A stretch of DNA of 64,000 nt from Porphyrobacter sp. SLTP (lineage in GTDB: Bacteria; Pseudomonadota; Alphaproteobacteria; Sphingomonadales; Sphingomonadaceae), in NCBI RefSeq assembly GCF_009905735.1, contig NZ_JAAALE010000005.1:157195-221194 (forward strand), given 5' to 3'. Under the pieces are notes generated by a model that made no database searches, was not told the origin of the DNA, and saw nothing but the letters and a program-made list of their open reading frames with translations. A program made the translations under genes and the position numbers. Below are positions 53,427 through 61,129 of the stretch, in pieces. Position 1 is the first letter of the stretch; each line of letters starts with the position of its first letter.

Positions 53427-53945
53427 ATGGCGACCGACGCGGAGATGCGGACCAAATTCTGGAAGTCCCTGAAAAACGACAGGACGATGTTCCTCGGCAT
53501 GGCCGAGGGCGAAGATGGCCATGCCCGGCCGATGACGGCCCAGCTCGAAGACGAGCTTTATGACGACGGTGAATATCACGGGCCGGTGTGGTTCTTCACC
53601 TCGACCGACAATGCGCTGTATCAGATGATCCAGCAGGCCGAACTGGCGAACACCAACCCCCGCGCGATGGCGCATTTCGCTTCAAAGGGCCACGATCTGT
53701 GGGCGAGCGTTCAGGGCACACTGACGACGACCCGCGACCGCGCAACCATCGACCGGCTGTGGAACCGCTTTGTCGCGGCCTGGTATGATGGCAAGGATGA
53801 CCCGAAGATCGCGCTGATCCGGCTCGACGCCGACAAGGCCGAAATCTGGATCGACGCATCCTCGCTGGTGGCGGGGATCAAGATGCTGATCGGGATTGAT
53901 CCCAAGAAGGATTATGAGGGCAAGGTCGCCGAGGTGCGCCTGTAA
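53427..53945 (+). CDS. Pyridoxamine 5'-phosphate oxidase-fold protein (general stress protein 26-like)
   Basis: 172 residues starting MATDAEMRTKFWKSL with AAGGAG upstream. A split-barrel flavin-binding fold is indicated by FLGMAEGEDGHARPMTAQLED, WFFTSTDNALYQMI and ASVQGTLTTTRDRATIDRLWN. The segment DPKIALIRLDADKAEIWIDASS is typical of the GSP26 family. Such proteins bind FMN or FAD; a function in stress is described for relatives. It is not PdxH, which is longer and has other motifs. Confidence 0.85.
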   Translation: MATDAEMRTKFWKSLKNDRTMFLGMAEGEDGHARPMTAQLEDELYDDGEYHGPVWFFTSTDNALYQMIQQAELANTNPRAMAHFASKGHDLWASVQGTLTTTRDRATIDRLWNRFVAAWYDGKDDPKIALIRLDADKAEIWIDASSLVAGIKMLIGIDPKKDYEGKVAEVRL

Positions 53946-54010
53946 GCGCCCGATTTCAGGCAATCACCGCAGCAAAACAAGATCCGGGAGTTGGTGGATC
54001 GAACTCTTGG

Positions 54011-54138
54011 CCCTCTCCCCTTGCGGGAGAGGGTTGGGAGAGGGGTCCGGAGCGAAGCTCCGGCCCTGCCCCCTCTCAACTGCGACTAGGCAGCAAGCTG
54101 CCAAGTCTTCGTATCTCTCCCACAGGGGGAGAGATACG
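54011..54138. repeat. GC-rich hairpin tract, family F
   Basis: It starts with CCCTCTCCCCTTGCGGGAGA (54011-54030), and GGGTTGGGAGAGGGG continues the tract. CCGGAGC / GCTCCGG forms an inner hairpin. The tract closes with ATCTCTCCCACAGGGGGAGAGAT. The 226-base gap between the convergent GSP26-like and ornithine decarboxylase genes contains little else. The tract resembles 30790-30830. Confidence 0.75.
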
Positions 54139-54171
54139 CATTGCCATGACAGAGGTCGTTTCCCGAAAGCT

Positions 54172-55377
54172 TTAGCGCAGCGACACCACGTTATCGGTCG
54201 CCTCGCGCTTGCGGGTGCCGTTGAACAGGCTCATCATCGGCTCGTCCTGCACCGTTACGACCTGGGCATTGCCATAGCCGTTGAAGCCGGTCTTCATCGC
54301 CGCGCCGTACGCGCCAAGCATCCCGATCTCGATGTAATCACCCGCCTGAATATCCGCCGGGAGCCGGAACGGGCCCTTCATATAATCGGCGTCGTCACAA
54401 GTCGGGCCGTAGAAGGCGAAATCCTCGTCTTCCTCGATCAGATCGTCTTCAAGTGCCTTCACTGGGAAGCGCCATGCGACGTGGGCTGCATCGTAGAGCG
54501 CGCCGTAAGCGCCGTCGTTGATGTAGAGCTCTTCCCCGCGGCGCTTGTTCACCTGCACGATCATCGAGCTGTACTCGGCCGACAGCGCACGGCCGGGTTC
54601 GCACCACAGCTCGGCGTTGTAAGCGATCGGCAGGCTTTCGAAGTGCTTGGCGATGATCGCGAAGTAATCTTCCATCGGCGGCGGCTCGAGGCCCGGATAG
54701 GCGCTGGGGAAGCCTCCACCCACGTCGATCATGTCGATCACGACCGAAGCCTCGGCGATGGCGGCACGGGTACGGTCCAGCGCCTGCACGAAGGCAAACG
54801 GCGTCATCGCCTGGCTGCCGACATGGAAGCAGACGCCCAGCCAGTCGCAATGCTGACGGGCTTCCCGCAGCAAGGCGGGCGCTTCGATCAGATCGCAGCC
54901 GAACTTCGACGCGAGGCTCAGCTCCGAATATTCAGACGAGACGCGCAGCCGGACGCACAGGCGCAGATCGCGCGGAGCCTCGCCCGTTTCACGGTTGCGG
55001 CAGGCGTCGATGATCTTTTCCAGCTCTTCGACGGTATCGAGGCTGAAGGTCCGCACGCCGTGGTCGAAATAGGCTTCTGCGATTGCCGCCGGGGTCTTCA
55101 CCGGGTGCATGAAGCACAGCACAGCGTTCGGCAGAATGCCGCGCACCAGCCGCACTTCGGTGATCGAAGCGACGTCGAAGTGAGTCACGCCGGCATCCCA
55201 GAGCACGCTGATCAGATCAGCCGCCGGATTGGCCTTCACCGCATAGAGCACCTTGCCCGGAAACTTCTCGACGAAGTAACGAGCGGCGCGCCGCGCGGCG
55301 TGCGGGCGGTTGAGAATGACGGGTTCGTCCGGACGGAGGTCGCGAACTACAGCCAGTGCGTCGGGATAAATGTGCAA
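54172..55377 (-). CDS. Ornithine (or lysine/ornithine) decarboxylase, fold-type III PLP
   Basis: 401 residues if translation begins at the TTG at 55377 (HIYPDALAVVRDLRPDEPV follows), with GGGGG 8 bases before it. The open frame extends to 55494, but that part is leader sequence. PLP Lys48 in YAVKANP, the Gly-rich DVGGGFPS, EPGRALSAE, and the cysteine signature GPTCDDADY mark a eukaryotic-type ODC/diaminopimelate decarboxylase-fold enzyme. It makes putrescine from ornithine. The carboxyspermidine genes 2-5 kb away use putrescine, which supports the function. A structured leader lies upstream. Confidence 0.9.
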   Translation of the reverse strand: MHIYPDALAVVRDLRPDEPVILNRPHAARRAARYFVEKFPGKVLYAVKANPAADLISVLWDAGVTHFDVASITEVRLVRGILPNAVLCFMHPVKTPAAIAEAYFDHGVRTFSLDTVEELEKIIDACRNRETGEAPRDLRLCVRLRVSSEYSELSLASKFGCDLIEAPALLREARQHCDWLGVCFHVGSQAMTPFAFVQALDRTRAAIAEASVVIDMIDVGGGFPSAYPGLEPPPMEDYFAIIAKHFESLPIAYNAELWCEPGRALSAEYSSMIVQVNKRRGEELYINDGAYGALYDAAHVAWRFPVKALEDDLIEEDEDFAFYGPTCDDADYMKGPFRLPADIQAGDYIEIGMLGAYGAAMKTGFNGYGNAQVVTVQDEPMMSLFNGTRKREATDNVVSLR

Positions 55378-55560
55378 CTCAAGGGACCCCCAAAACGGTT
55401 TTTGAAAACCATAAAACGACAAGCTGCCTTGCGGTTTGGAAGTCCCCTTGGGGCAGCGGAAGGGCGCAATTAGGGCTTGGGGGGGATAATGCAAACGAAA
55501 AATGCACCCCGGCGGGGTGAAATGTTTCTTTTCGAAGACACCCCACCAAGCACGACCGCA
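55378..55560 (-). ncRNA. Structured leader before ornithine decarboxylase (candidate speF leader RNA)
   Basis: The 183 bases before the TTG start can fold. CACCCCGCCGGGGTG is a hairpin (near 55505-55520), CCCCAAGGGG is another (near 55445), and AAGGGGAC just after it can pair with GTCCCTT (55378-55386) beside the ribosome site. The conserved-looking block CTTCCAAACCGCAAGGCAGC is followed by TTGTCGTTTTATGG. Alphaproteobacterial speF genes are known to carry such leaders (the 'speF' Rfam motif), so this is a good candidate. I cannot run a covariance model. Confidence 0.5.
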
Positions 55561-55589
55561 ATGTGACGGAAATCCGCCTTTTTTTCGCG

Positions 55590-56147
55590 TCAGAACCCGA
55601 TTTTGGGAACCTTATCGACGGTCCCTTGTTCGCTCGCGTCCAGCCGGTGGAAATCGGCTTCGGCGAATCCGAGGCTACTCGCAAACAGCACCGCCGGGAA
55701 GGCTTCGCGCGCACCGTTGAATCGTGCGACTGCGGCATTCAGCGCGCGGCGCGCGGCGGCCAGCTTGTCTTCCACATCGGCGAGCTCGCTCTGAAGTGAC
55801 TGAAAGTTCGCGCTGGCCTTGAGGTCGGGATAGGCCTCCCCCAGCGCCAGCAGATTGTCGAGCGCGCCGCGCAATTGCTGCTCGCTCCCCGAATCCGGCG
55901 TGCCAGCGGCTGCCGCATTGCGCGCCGCGATCACGGCTTCCAGCGTCGCCGATTCGTGTCCGGCATAGCCCTTCACCGTCTCGACCAGATTGGGGATCAG
56001 ATCATGACGTTGGCGCAGCTGCGCGTCGATATCGGCGACGCCCTGGCGCACGCTTTGCCGCAGGCCGACCAGATTGTTGTAGATGCCGATCACCATCAGC
56101 GCCCCTACGACAACCACGCCAATCGCCACCAAGCCGATCAAATTCAT
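55590..56147 (-). CDS. lemA: LemA family membrane protein
   Basis: 185 residues from the ATG at 56147 (AAGGGG with a 6-base spacer). One N-terminal helix (IGLVAIGVVVVGALMVIGIYNNLVGLR), then the LemA motif VRQGVADIDAQLRQRHDLIPNLVETVKGYAGHE and helical-bundle sequence ending in YPDLKASANFQSLQSELADVEDKL. LemA proteins are anchored with a periplasmic-type helical domain; the biochemical role is unclear. It diverges from a DUF3137 gene with 67 bases between starts, a recurring pairing. Confidence 0.92.
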   Translation of the reverse strand: MNLIGLVAIGVVVVGALMVIGIYNNLVGLRQSVRQGVADIDAQLRQRHDLIPNLVETVKGYAGHESATLEAVIAARNAAAAGTPDSGSEQQLRGALDNLLALGEAYPDLKASANFQSLQSELADVEDKLAAARRALNAAVARFNGAREAFPAVLFASSLGFAEADFHRLDASEQGTVDKVPKIGF

Positions 56148-56214
56148 TGTCATCCCCTTTACCAGACGGCCCCATTTGTGCTGACACAGGTTAAAGAATC
56201 GCGCGGGAGAGGCA

Positions 56215-57201
56215 ATGCGCAACGGGATCGACGGCCTGATGCAGAGCGGGCTGGAACAATGGCTCGCCGGACAGGCGGACATGCGCGAGGGCGCGAAGAA
56301 GCAGGCGGCGTCGCGCTGGACGTGGGGTGCAGCGATTGCCTTGCCGGTGCTTGCGTTTCTGTGGTTCGGCCCTGCCATCGATGTCGAGCTGCGACTATTC
56401 GCCACGCTCGCCGCTGCGGCGCTGATCGCATGGTGGGGTTACCGCCCGATCGATGCCGCCAAGCAGGCGATCAAGATCGGGATCAACTCCGCCATCGCCG
56501 CCAGCTTTGGCGTCGCCTATGCCCACGAGGTCGAACCGGGGGCCGAGTTCGAGGCGGCGCGGACCTATGGCCTGGTGCCGAGCTATGACCGGTCAAGCTT
56601 TGAAGATCGCTGGTACGGCAGCCTTCAGGGCCATGACTTCAACCTTTATGAAACCCACCTCGAAGAACAGCGCGGATCGGGCAAGAACCGGCGCTGGGTG
56701 ACAGTGTTTCGCGGGCCGGTGATTCACATGGCGTTCGGCCGCAGCTTCCACTCCACCACCCTGCTCGAACGCGCCGGCAAGCATCGCAAGTGGCTGGGCC
56801 TTGGCGGGGCGAGCGATCATGTCAGCTTCGATGGCCACCGGCTGGACCGGGTCGATCAGGTGCACCCGGCGTTTGGTGAAACCTTCGCGCTCTACAGCGA
56901 CGATCAGGTTGAGGCGCGTGTGCTGGTGCACCCGACCTACATCGAACACCTGCTGCGCCTCGAAAGCGCGTTCGAGGCGCAGGAACTGCGCGCGCTGTTC
57001 ACCAAGGGCGAGGTGATCATCGCGGTCGAGGCGGACAATATGTTCGAAAGCGGCGCGATGGACGCCAGCGCCGACCGGGCCAACGCCGAACGCGCCCAAC
57101 GGCAATTCAGCGCAATTTCGGGCCTCGCGCTGGCCATCAACCAGAACGAACGCGGGCGGGTGATCGGCGGCGAGCTTCCGCCCGCGAGCGACTTCAGCTG
57201 A
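56215..57201 (+). CDS. DUF3137-family membrane protein
   Basis: 328 residues. Two hydrophobic helices (GAAIALPVLAFLWFGPAI and LFATLAAAALIAWWGYRPI) are followed by a soluble domain with the DUF3137 marks YGLVPSYDRSSFEDRWYGSLQGHDFNLYETHL, FRGPVIHMAFGRSF and GEVIIAVEADNMFESG. Function unknown. Frequently a neighbour of lemA, as here, which suggests a shared membrane complex. Its last 8 bases overlap the end of the decarboxylase gene on the other strand. Confidence 0.82.
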   Translation: MRNGIDGLMQSGLEQWLAGQADMREGAKKQAASRWTWGAAIALPVLAFLWFGPAIDVELRLFATLAAAALIAWWGYRPIDAAKQAIKIGINSAIAASFGVAYAHEVEPGAEFEAARTYGLVPSYDRSSFEDRWYGSLQGHDFNLYETHLEEQRGSGKNRRWVTVFRGPVIHMAFGRSFHSTTLLERAGKHRKWLGLGGASDHVSFDGHRLDRVDQVHPAFGETFALYSDDQVEARVLVHPTYIEHLLRLESAFEAQELRALFTKGEVIIAVEADNMFESGAMDASADRANAERAQRQFSAISGLALAINQNERGRVIGGELPPASDFS

Positions 57202-58387
57202 GCCGGTCGCGGAAATCGGCGTAGTCGAACCGCTTGATGCAATCGAGCGCGTCGGTTTCGGAATCCCACATCCAGATCGACGGCAGGGCCACACCGTTGA
57301 AGGTGTTGGTCTTGACCATCGAATAGTGAGCCTGATCGAGAAACGCGAACCGTGCGCCCGGTTCGGCAGGCACCGGCAGGATGTAATCGCCGATCACGTC
57401 GCCTGCGAGGCATGACGGGCCGCCGAGGCGGATCGGGATCATGTCATCATCCGTAATCTCGCCGAGCATCGCCGGGCGATACGGCGCTTCCAGCACGTCG
57501 GGCATGTGGCACGTGGCGCTGATGTCGGTGATGCCGACCGGCACTTCGTTGAACATCGTGTCGAGCAGCGTGCCCACCAGAATGCCCGCATCAAGCGCCA
57601 CCGCCTCACCCGGCTCAAGGATGATCTGGCAGCCGGTATCCTCAGCCGCGTCCTTGAGGAACTCCACCAGTTCCTCGCGCTGGTAATCGGCGCGGGTGAT
57701 GTGGTGGCCGCCGCCCATGTTGATCCACTTCAATTGCCCGAAGAACGGCTCGATCACGTCGAACACCCGGTCCCACGTCGCTTTGAGCGGTTCGAAATCC
57801 TGTTCGCACAGGTTGTGGAAGTGGATGCCCTCCACGCCCTCCATATGCTCTTCGGTCAGCTGGTCGAGCGGAAAGCCGAGGCGCGAGCCGGGGGCGGAGG
57901 GATCATACTTGGCGACCTCGCCGGTGGGCACCTGCGGGTTGATCCGCAGGCCGACGCTGACCTTGGCGCCGTTAGCGGCAGCATGCTCAAGGATCAGCCG
58001 CGCGCGCTCATGCTGGAAGGGGGAATTGAAGATCACGTGATCGGAGAGGCGGCAAATTTCCTCCAGCTCTTCCGGCTTGAAGGCGGCGGAATAGGTCGCG
58101 ATTTCGCCATCGTAGAATTCGGACGCGAGCCGGGCTTCCCACAGGCCCGAGGTGGAGACCCCGTCGAGATACTCACCGATGATCGGCGCGGCCGACCACA
58201 TGCTGAACGCCTTGAGCGCGGCAAACACCTTGATATCCGCGCCGTCAGCCGCCGCCGCATCGCGCACCTCGGCCAGCACCCGGCAATTGGCGCGCAGCTT
58301 CGCCGCATCCACGACGAAAGCGGGGCTATCGACACGCGACAGATCGAAATGGGCGAAAGCGCCCGGATCACCGGCTTTGGTTTGCAT
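57194..58387 (-). CDS. nspC: Carboxynorspermidine/carboxyspermidine decarboxylase
   Basis: 397 residues from the ATG at 58387, which overlaps the preceding stop by one base. An alanine-racemase-type PLP barrel with Lys59 in FAALKAFS, INPQVPTGEVAKYDPSAPGSRLGF, NMGGGHHITRADY, LEPGEAVAL and the signature LGGPSCLAGDV. It decarboxylates carboxyspermidine to spermidine (or carboxynorspermidine to norspermidine). With the ODC gene nearby, spermidine is the more likely product in an alphaproteobacterium. Last gene of a three-gene operon. Confidence 0.94.
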   Translation of the reverse strand: MQTKAGDPGAFAHFDLSRVDSPAFVVDAAKLRANCRVLAEVRDAAAADGADIKVFAALKAFSMWSAAPIIGEYLDGVSTSGLWEARLASEFYDGEIATYSAAFKPEELEEICRLSDHVIFNSPFQHERARLILEHAAANGAKVSVGLRINPQVPTGEVAKYDPSAPGSRLGFPLDQLTEEHMEGVEGIHFHNLCEQDFEPLKATWDRVFDVIEPFFGQLKWINMGGGHHITRADYQREELVEFLKDAAEDTGCQIILEPGEAVALDAGILVGTLLDTMFNEVPVGITDISATCHMPDVLEAPYRPAMLGEITDDDMIPIRLGGPSCLAGDVIGDYILPVPAEPGARFAFLDQAHYSMVKTNTFNGVALPSIWMWDSETDALDCIKRFDYADFRDRLS

Positions 58388-58740
58388 CAGCCGAGCGGGC
58401 TCTTGAAGATCATGAATGCACCTCCTGCAATGAGTGCGAAACCGGCGAGTTGGCTCGGCCCCGGCGTCTGTCCGAACAGCGCCCAAGCCACCAGCACGAA
58501 GCCGCCGAGAGATAGGACCTCCTGAATGGTCTTCAACTCGGCCAGCGAATAGGACTGAATGCCAATGCGGTTGGCGGGGACGGCGAGGCAATATTCCAGC
58601 AACGCAATCCCCCAAGCCAAACCGATCGCCGCCAGCAGGCCAAGCGAGGGGTGCTTGAGGTGCCAATACCACGCGATGTTCATAACGACCGCCGAGGCGG
58701 CGAGCATCGCAATGGGGAGGATGGCCTGGGCTCCGCCCAT
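58387..58740 (-). CDS. Small DMT-family (DUF486) membrane protein within the spermidine operon
   Basis: 117 residues from the ATG at 58740. Four hydrophobic helices (ILPIAMLAASAVVMNIAWYWHL, LGLLAAIGLAWGIALLEYCLAV, EVLSLGGFVLVAWALF, LAGFALIAGGAFMIF) match the short EamA-like DUF486/DMT family, a half-size drug/metabolite carrier. TGATG one-base overlaps couple it both to the synthase upstream and to nspC downstream. Its tight insertion between two enzymes of one pathway suggests a role in export or uptake of polyamines or their precursors, but this is inference. Confidence 0.82.
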   Translation of the reverse strand: MGGAQAILPIAMLAASAVVMNIAWYWHLKHPSLGLLAAIGLAWGIALLEYCLAVPANRIGIQSYSLAELKTIQEVLSLGGFVLVAWALFGQTPGPSQLAGFALIAGGAFMIFKSPLG

Positions 58741-59966
58741 CAGAACCCAACCGGTCCGGCCATCTCCTCGACCGTCCACGGCAGGCCGTGCGCGTTCAGC
58801 ATGTCCATGAAGGGATCGGGATCGAGCTGTTCGATGTTGAACACGCCCTCCCCGCGCCAATCGCCGCGCACCATCATCGCCGCGCCGATCATCGCGGGCA
58901 CGCCGGTGGTGTAGCTGACCGCCTGATTGCCGGTTTCCTCATAGGCCGCTTCATGCGAGCAGATATTCTTGATGTAGAACGTCTTCTCGCCCGAGCCATC
59001 CAGCGCTTCGCCCGTGGCGATCACGCCGATATTGGTGTTGCCCTTGGTGGTCTCGCCCAGCGTTTCAGGCTTGGGCAGCACGGCGGCGAGGAATTGCAGC
59101 GGGATGATATCCTTGCCTTGATAGCGCACCGGCTCGATCGAGGTCATGCCGACATTCTGGAGCACGGTGAGGTGGGTGATGTACTGATCGCCAAAGGTCA
59201 TCCAGAACCGCGCGCGCTCAAGTTCGGGGACGAACTTGGCGAGGCTTTCCAGCTCCTCGTGATACATCAGATACATGTTCTTGGGGCCGACCGCTTCGAA
59301 GTCGAAGGCCACCTTGTTCGACATGGCGGGGGTTTCCACCCACTCGCCGTTTTCCCAGTGCCGCGCGGGAGCGGTCACTTCGCGGATGTTGATTTCCGGG
59401 TTGAAGTTGGTCGCGAAATGCTGGCCGTGATCACCGCCGTTGCAATCGAGGATGTCGAGCTGGCGGATGGTCTTCAGCTTGTGCTTCTTGAGCCACATGG
59501 TGAAGACGCTCGTCACGCCCGGATCGAAGCCCGAACCCAGCAGCGCCATCAGGCCGGCATCCTTGTAACGGTCCTGATAGGCCCACTGCCAGTGATACTC
59601 GAACTTGGCCTCGTCCTTGGGCTCGTAGTTGGCGGTGTCGAGGTAATCGACGCCCGCTTCCAGGCAGGCGTCCATGATCGGCAGATCCTGATAGGGCAGC
59701 GCAAGGTTCACGACGAGGCCCGCGCCCGTCTTGCGGATCAGGTTGACCATCGCCGGGACTTCCTCGGCGTCGATCTCATAGGTGGCGATATCGCGCCCGC
59801 AGCGCTCCTTCACACTGGCAGCAATCGCATCGCATTTCGATTTGGTGCGGCTGGCGAGGTGGATTTCGGGGAAGATGTCCGGATTGAACGCCATCTTGTG
59901 GACGCAGACCGAGCTGACCCCGCCCGCACCGATGACGAGAACAGTGCTGGACTTAGCTGCCGACAT
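58740..59966 (-). CDS. Carboxynorspermidine/carboxyspermidine synthase (saccharopine dehydrogenase fold)
   Basis: 408 residues from the ATG at 59966. N-terminal Rossmann motif VLVIGAGGVSSVCVHKMA, then DYLDTANYEPKD, LGSGFDPGVTSVF and ILDCNGGDHG. All are characteristic of the carboxynorspermidine synthase branch of saccharopine dehydrogenase-like proteins, not of lysine metabolism. It condenses putrescine (or diaminopropane) with aspartate semialdehyde using NADPH. It heads a three-gene unit with the DMT protein and nspC. The upstream region holds a palindromic repeat. Confidence 0.93.
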   Translation of the reverse strand: MSAAKSSTVLVIGAGGVSSVCVHKMAFNPDIFPEIHLASRTKSKCDAIAASVKERCGRDIATYEIDAEEVPAMVNLIRKTGAGLVVNLALPYQDLPIMDACLEAGVDYLDTANYEPKDEAKFEYHWQWAYQDRYKDAGLMALLGSGFDPGVTSVFTMWLKKHKLKTIRQLDILDCNGGDHGQHFATNFNPEINIREVTAPARHWENGEWVETPAMSNKVAFDFEAVGPKNMYLMYHEELESLAKFVPELERARFWMTFGDQYITHLTVLQNVGMTSIEPVRYQGKDIIPLQFLAAVLPKPETLGETTKGNTNIGVIATGEALDGSGEKTFYIKNICSHEAAYEETGNQAVSYTTGVPAMIGAAMMVRGDWRGEGVFNIEQLDPDPFMDMLNAHGLPWTVEEMAGPVGF

Positions 59967-60008
59967 GATAGGAACCTTTCGTAATGCGAATCTTGCGCGC
60001 GCCTTAGA

Positions 60009-60054
60009 GCATTGCTCCGAAAAGTGGGAACCGGTTTTCGGAACGAAGCAATGC
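60009..60054. repeat. Palindromic repeat, alphaproteobacterial GCATTGCTCCGAAAAGTGGG type
   Basis: A 46-base imperfect palindrome: GCATTGCTCCGAAAA at the left and TTTTCGGAACGAAGCAATGC at the right, with GTGGGAACCGG in the middle. Very similar units are scattered through rhizobial and sphingomonad genomes. It lies between the divergent starts of the carboxyspermidine operon and the threonine dehydratase-like gene, 42 bases from the former. Confidence 0.8.
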
Positions 60055-60087
60055 GAACGAACTAGGGCAACGCAGCCGAGGGGACAA

Positions 60088-61050
60088 ATGATCCAAGACA
60101 CTGTCAGAATGCCGACCGCAGACGGCGTGCGCCAAGCGGCTCAAGCCGTCGCTGCAATCCTGCCCCCTACCCCTCTGCTGCCGGTCGACATCGGCGGCGT
60201 GAAGGCGTGGGTGAAGGCCGAGGTGCTGCAACCCATCGGCGCTTTCAAGATCAGGGGCGCATGGTGGCGGCTGGTGAGCCTTTCGCCGGAAGAGCGCGCT
60301 GCGGGCGTGGTCGCCGTGTCATCGGGCAACCATGCGCAAGGCGTGGCCTGGGCGGCGCGGCGGCTGGGGATGAGCGCGACCATCGTGATGCCGCATGATG
60401 CGCCTGAGGTGAAGCTGGCGAACACCAGGGCGCTTGGCGCAGAAGTGGTGCTCTACCGGCGTCCAGGAGAAGATCGCGATGCGGTCGCGGCGCGGCTGAT
60501 CGAACAGCGAGGCGGCACGCTGGTTCATGCCTTCGGCGATCCGTGGGTGATCGAGGGCCAAGGCAGCGCCGCGATCGAGATCGCCGCCCAGCTGGGCCGC
60601 GCGCCTTCGCGGATCGTCGCCTGCTGCGGCGGCGGCGGCCTTGCGGCAGGGCTGGCGTTGGGTGCACCGGACAGCGCGATCCACCCGGTCGAGCCGGTGG
60701 GTTGGGACATGGTCGGACAATCGCTCGCCGCCGGAGCCATCGTCCCCGCCGCGCCCGATGCCCCCAAGACGATCTGCGACGCGCTCCAGCCGCTCGCGAC
60801 CAAGCCGATCAACCTCGCTGTGTTGCAAGGCCGCGCCGAGCCGGGCTTGGCCGTCACTGATGCCGAGGTGCGCGCCGCCCAACGCTTCGCCTTTGCCAAC
60901 CTCAGACTGGTGGTCGAACCCGGCGGCGCAGCGGCGCTGGCGGCGGTACTTGCGGGCAAGGTGCCGGTGGATGAGGGCACGGTGATCATGCTCACCGGCG
61001 GCAATGCCGATCCGGCGGCCTATGCGGCGACTATCGGAGGCACGGACTAG
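60088..61050 (+). CDS. Threonine/serine dehydratase-like PLP enzyme
   Basis: 320 residues from the ATG at 60088 (GAGGGGACAA upstream). PLP Lys54 lies in GAFKIRG, where most relatives have GSFKIRG. SSGNHAQGVAWAA and the phosphate-binding CCGGGGLAAGLA follow, then EPGGAAALAAVLAG. It lacks a C-terminal ACT regulatory domain, so it is the short catabolic/serine-racemase-like form. The reaction could be dehydration of threonine or serine, or racemisation; sequence alone does not decide. Confidence 0.85.
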   Translation: MIQDTVRMPTADGVRQAAQAVAAILPPTPLLPVDIGGVKAWVKAEVLQPIGAFKIRGAWWRLVSLSPEERAAGVVAVSSGNHAQGVAWAARRLGMSATIVMPHDAPEVKLANTRALGAEVVLYRRPGEDRDAVAARLIEQRGGTLVHAFGDPWVIEGQGSAAIEIAAQLGRAPSRIVACCGGGGLAAGLALGAPDSAIHPVEPVGWDMVGQSLAAGAIVPAAPDAPKTICDALQPLATKPINLAVLQGRAEPGLAVTDAEVRAAQRFAFANLRLVVEPGGAAALAAVLAGKVPVDEGTVIMLTGGNADPAAYAATIGGTD

Positions 61051-61129
61051 CCTGTGGATAGCGTCACATTGCCGACATTCTTGCGCCATATGACCCCCTC
61101 CTGACGTTACGTAAGGACACCCCCTCCCC

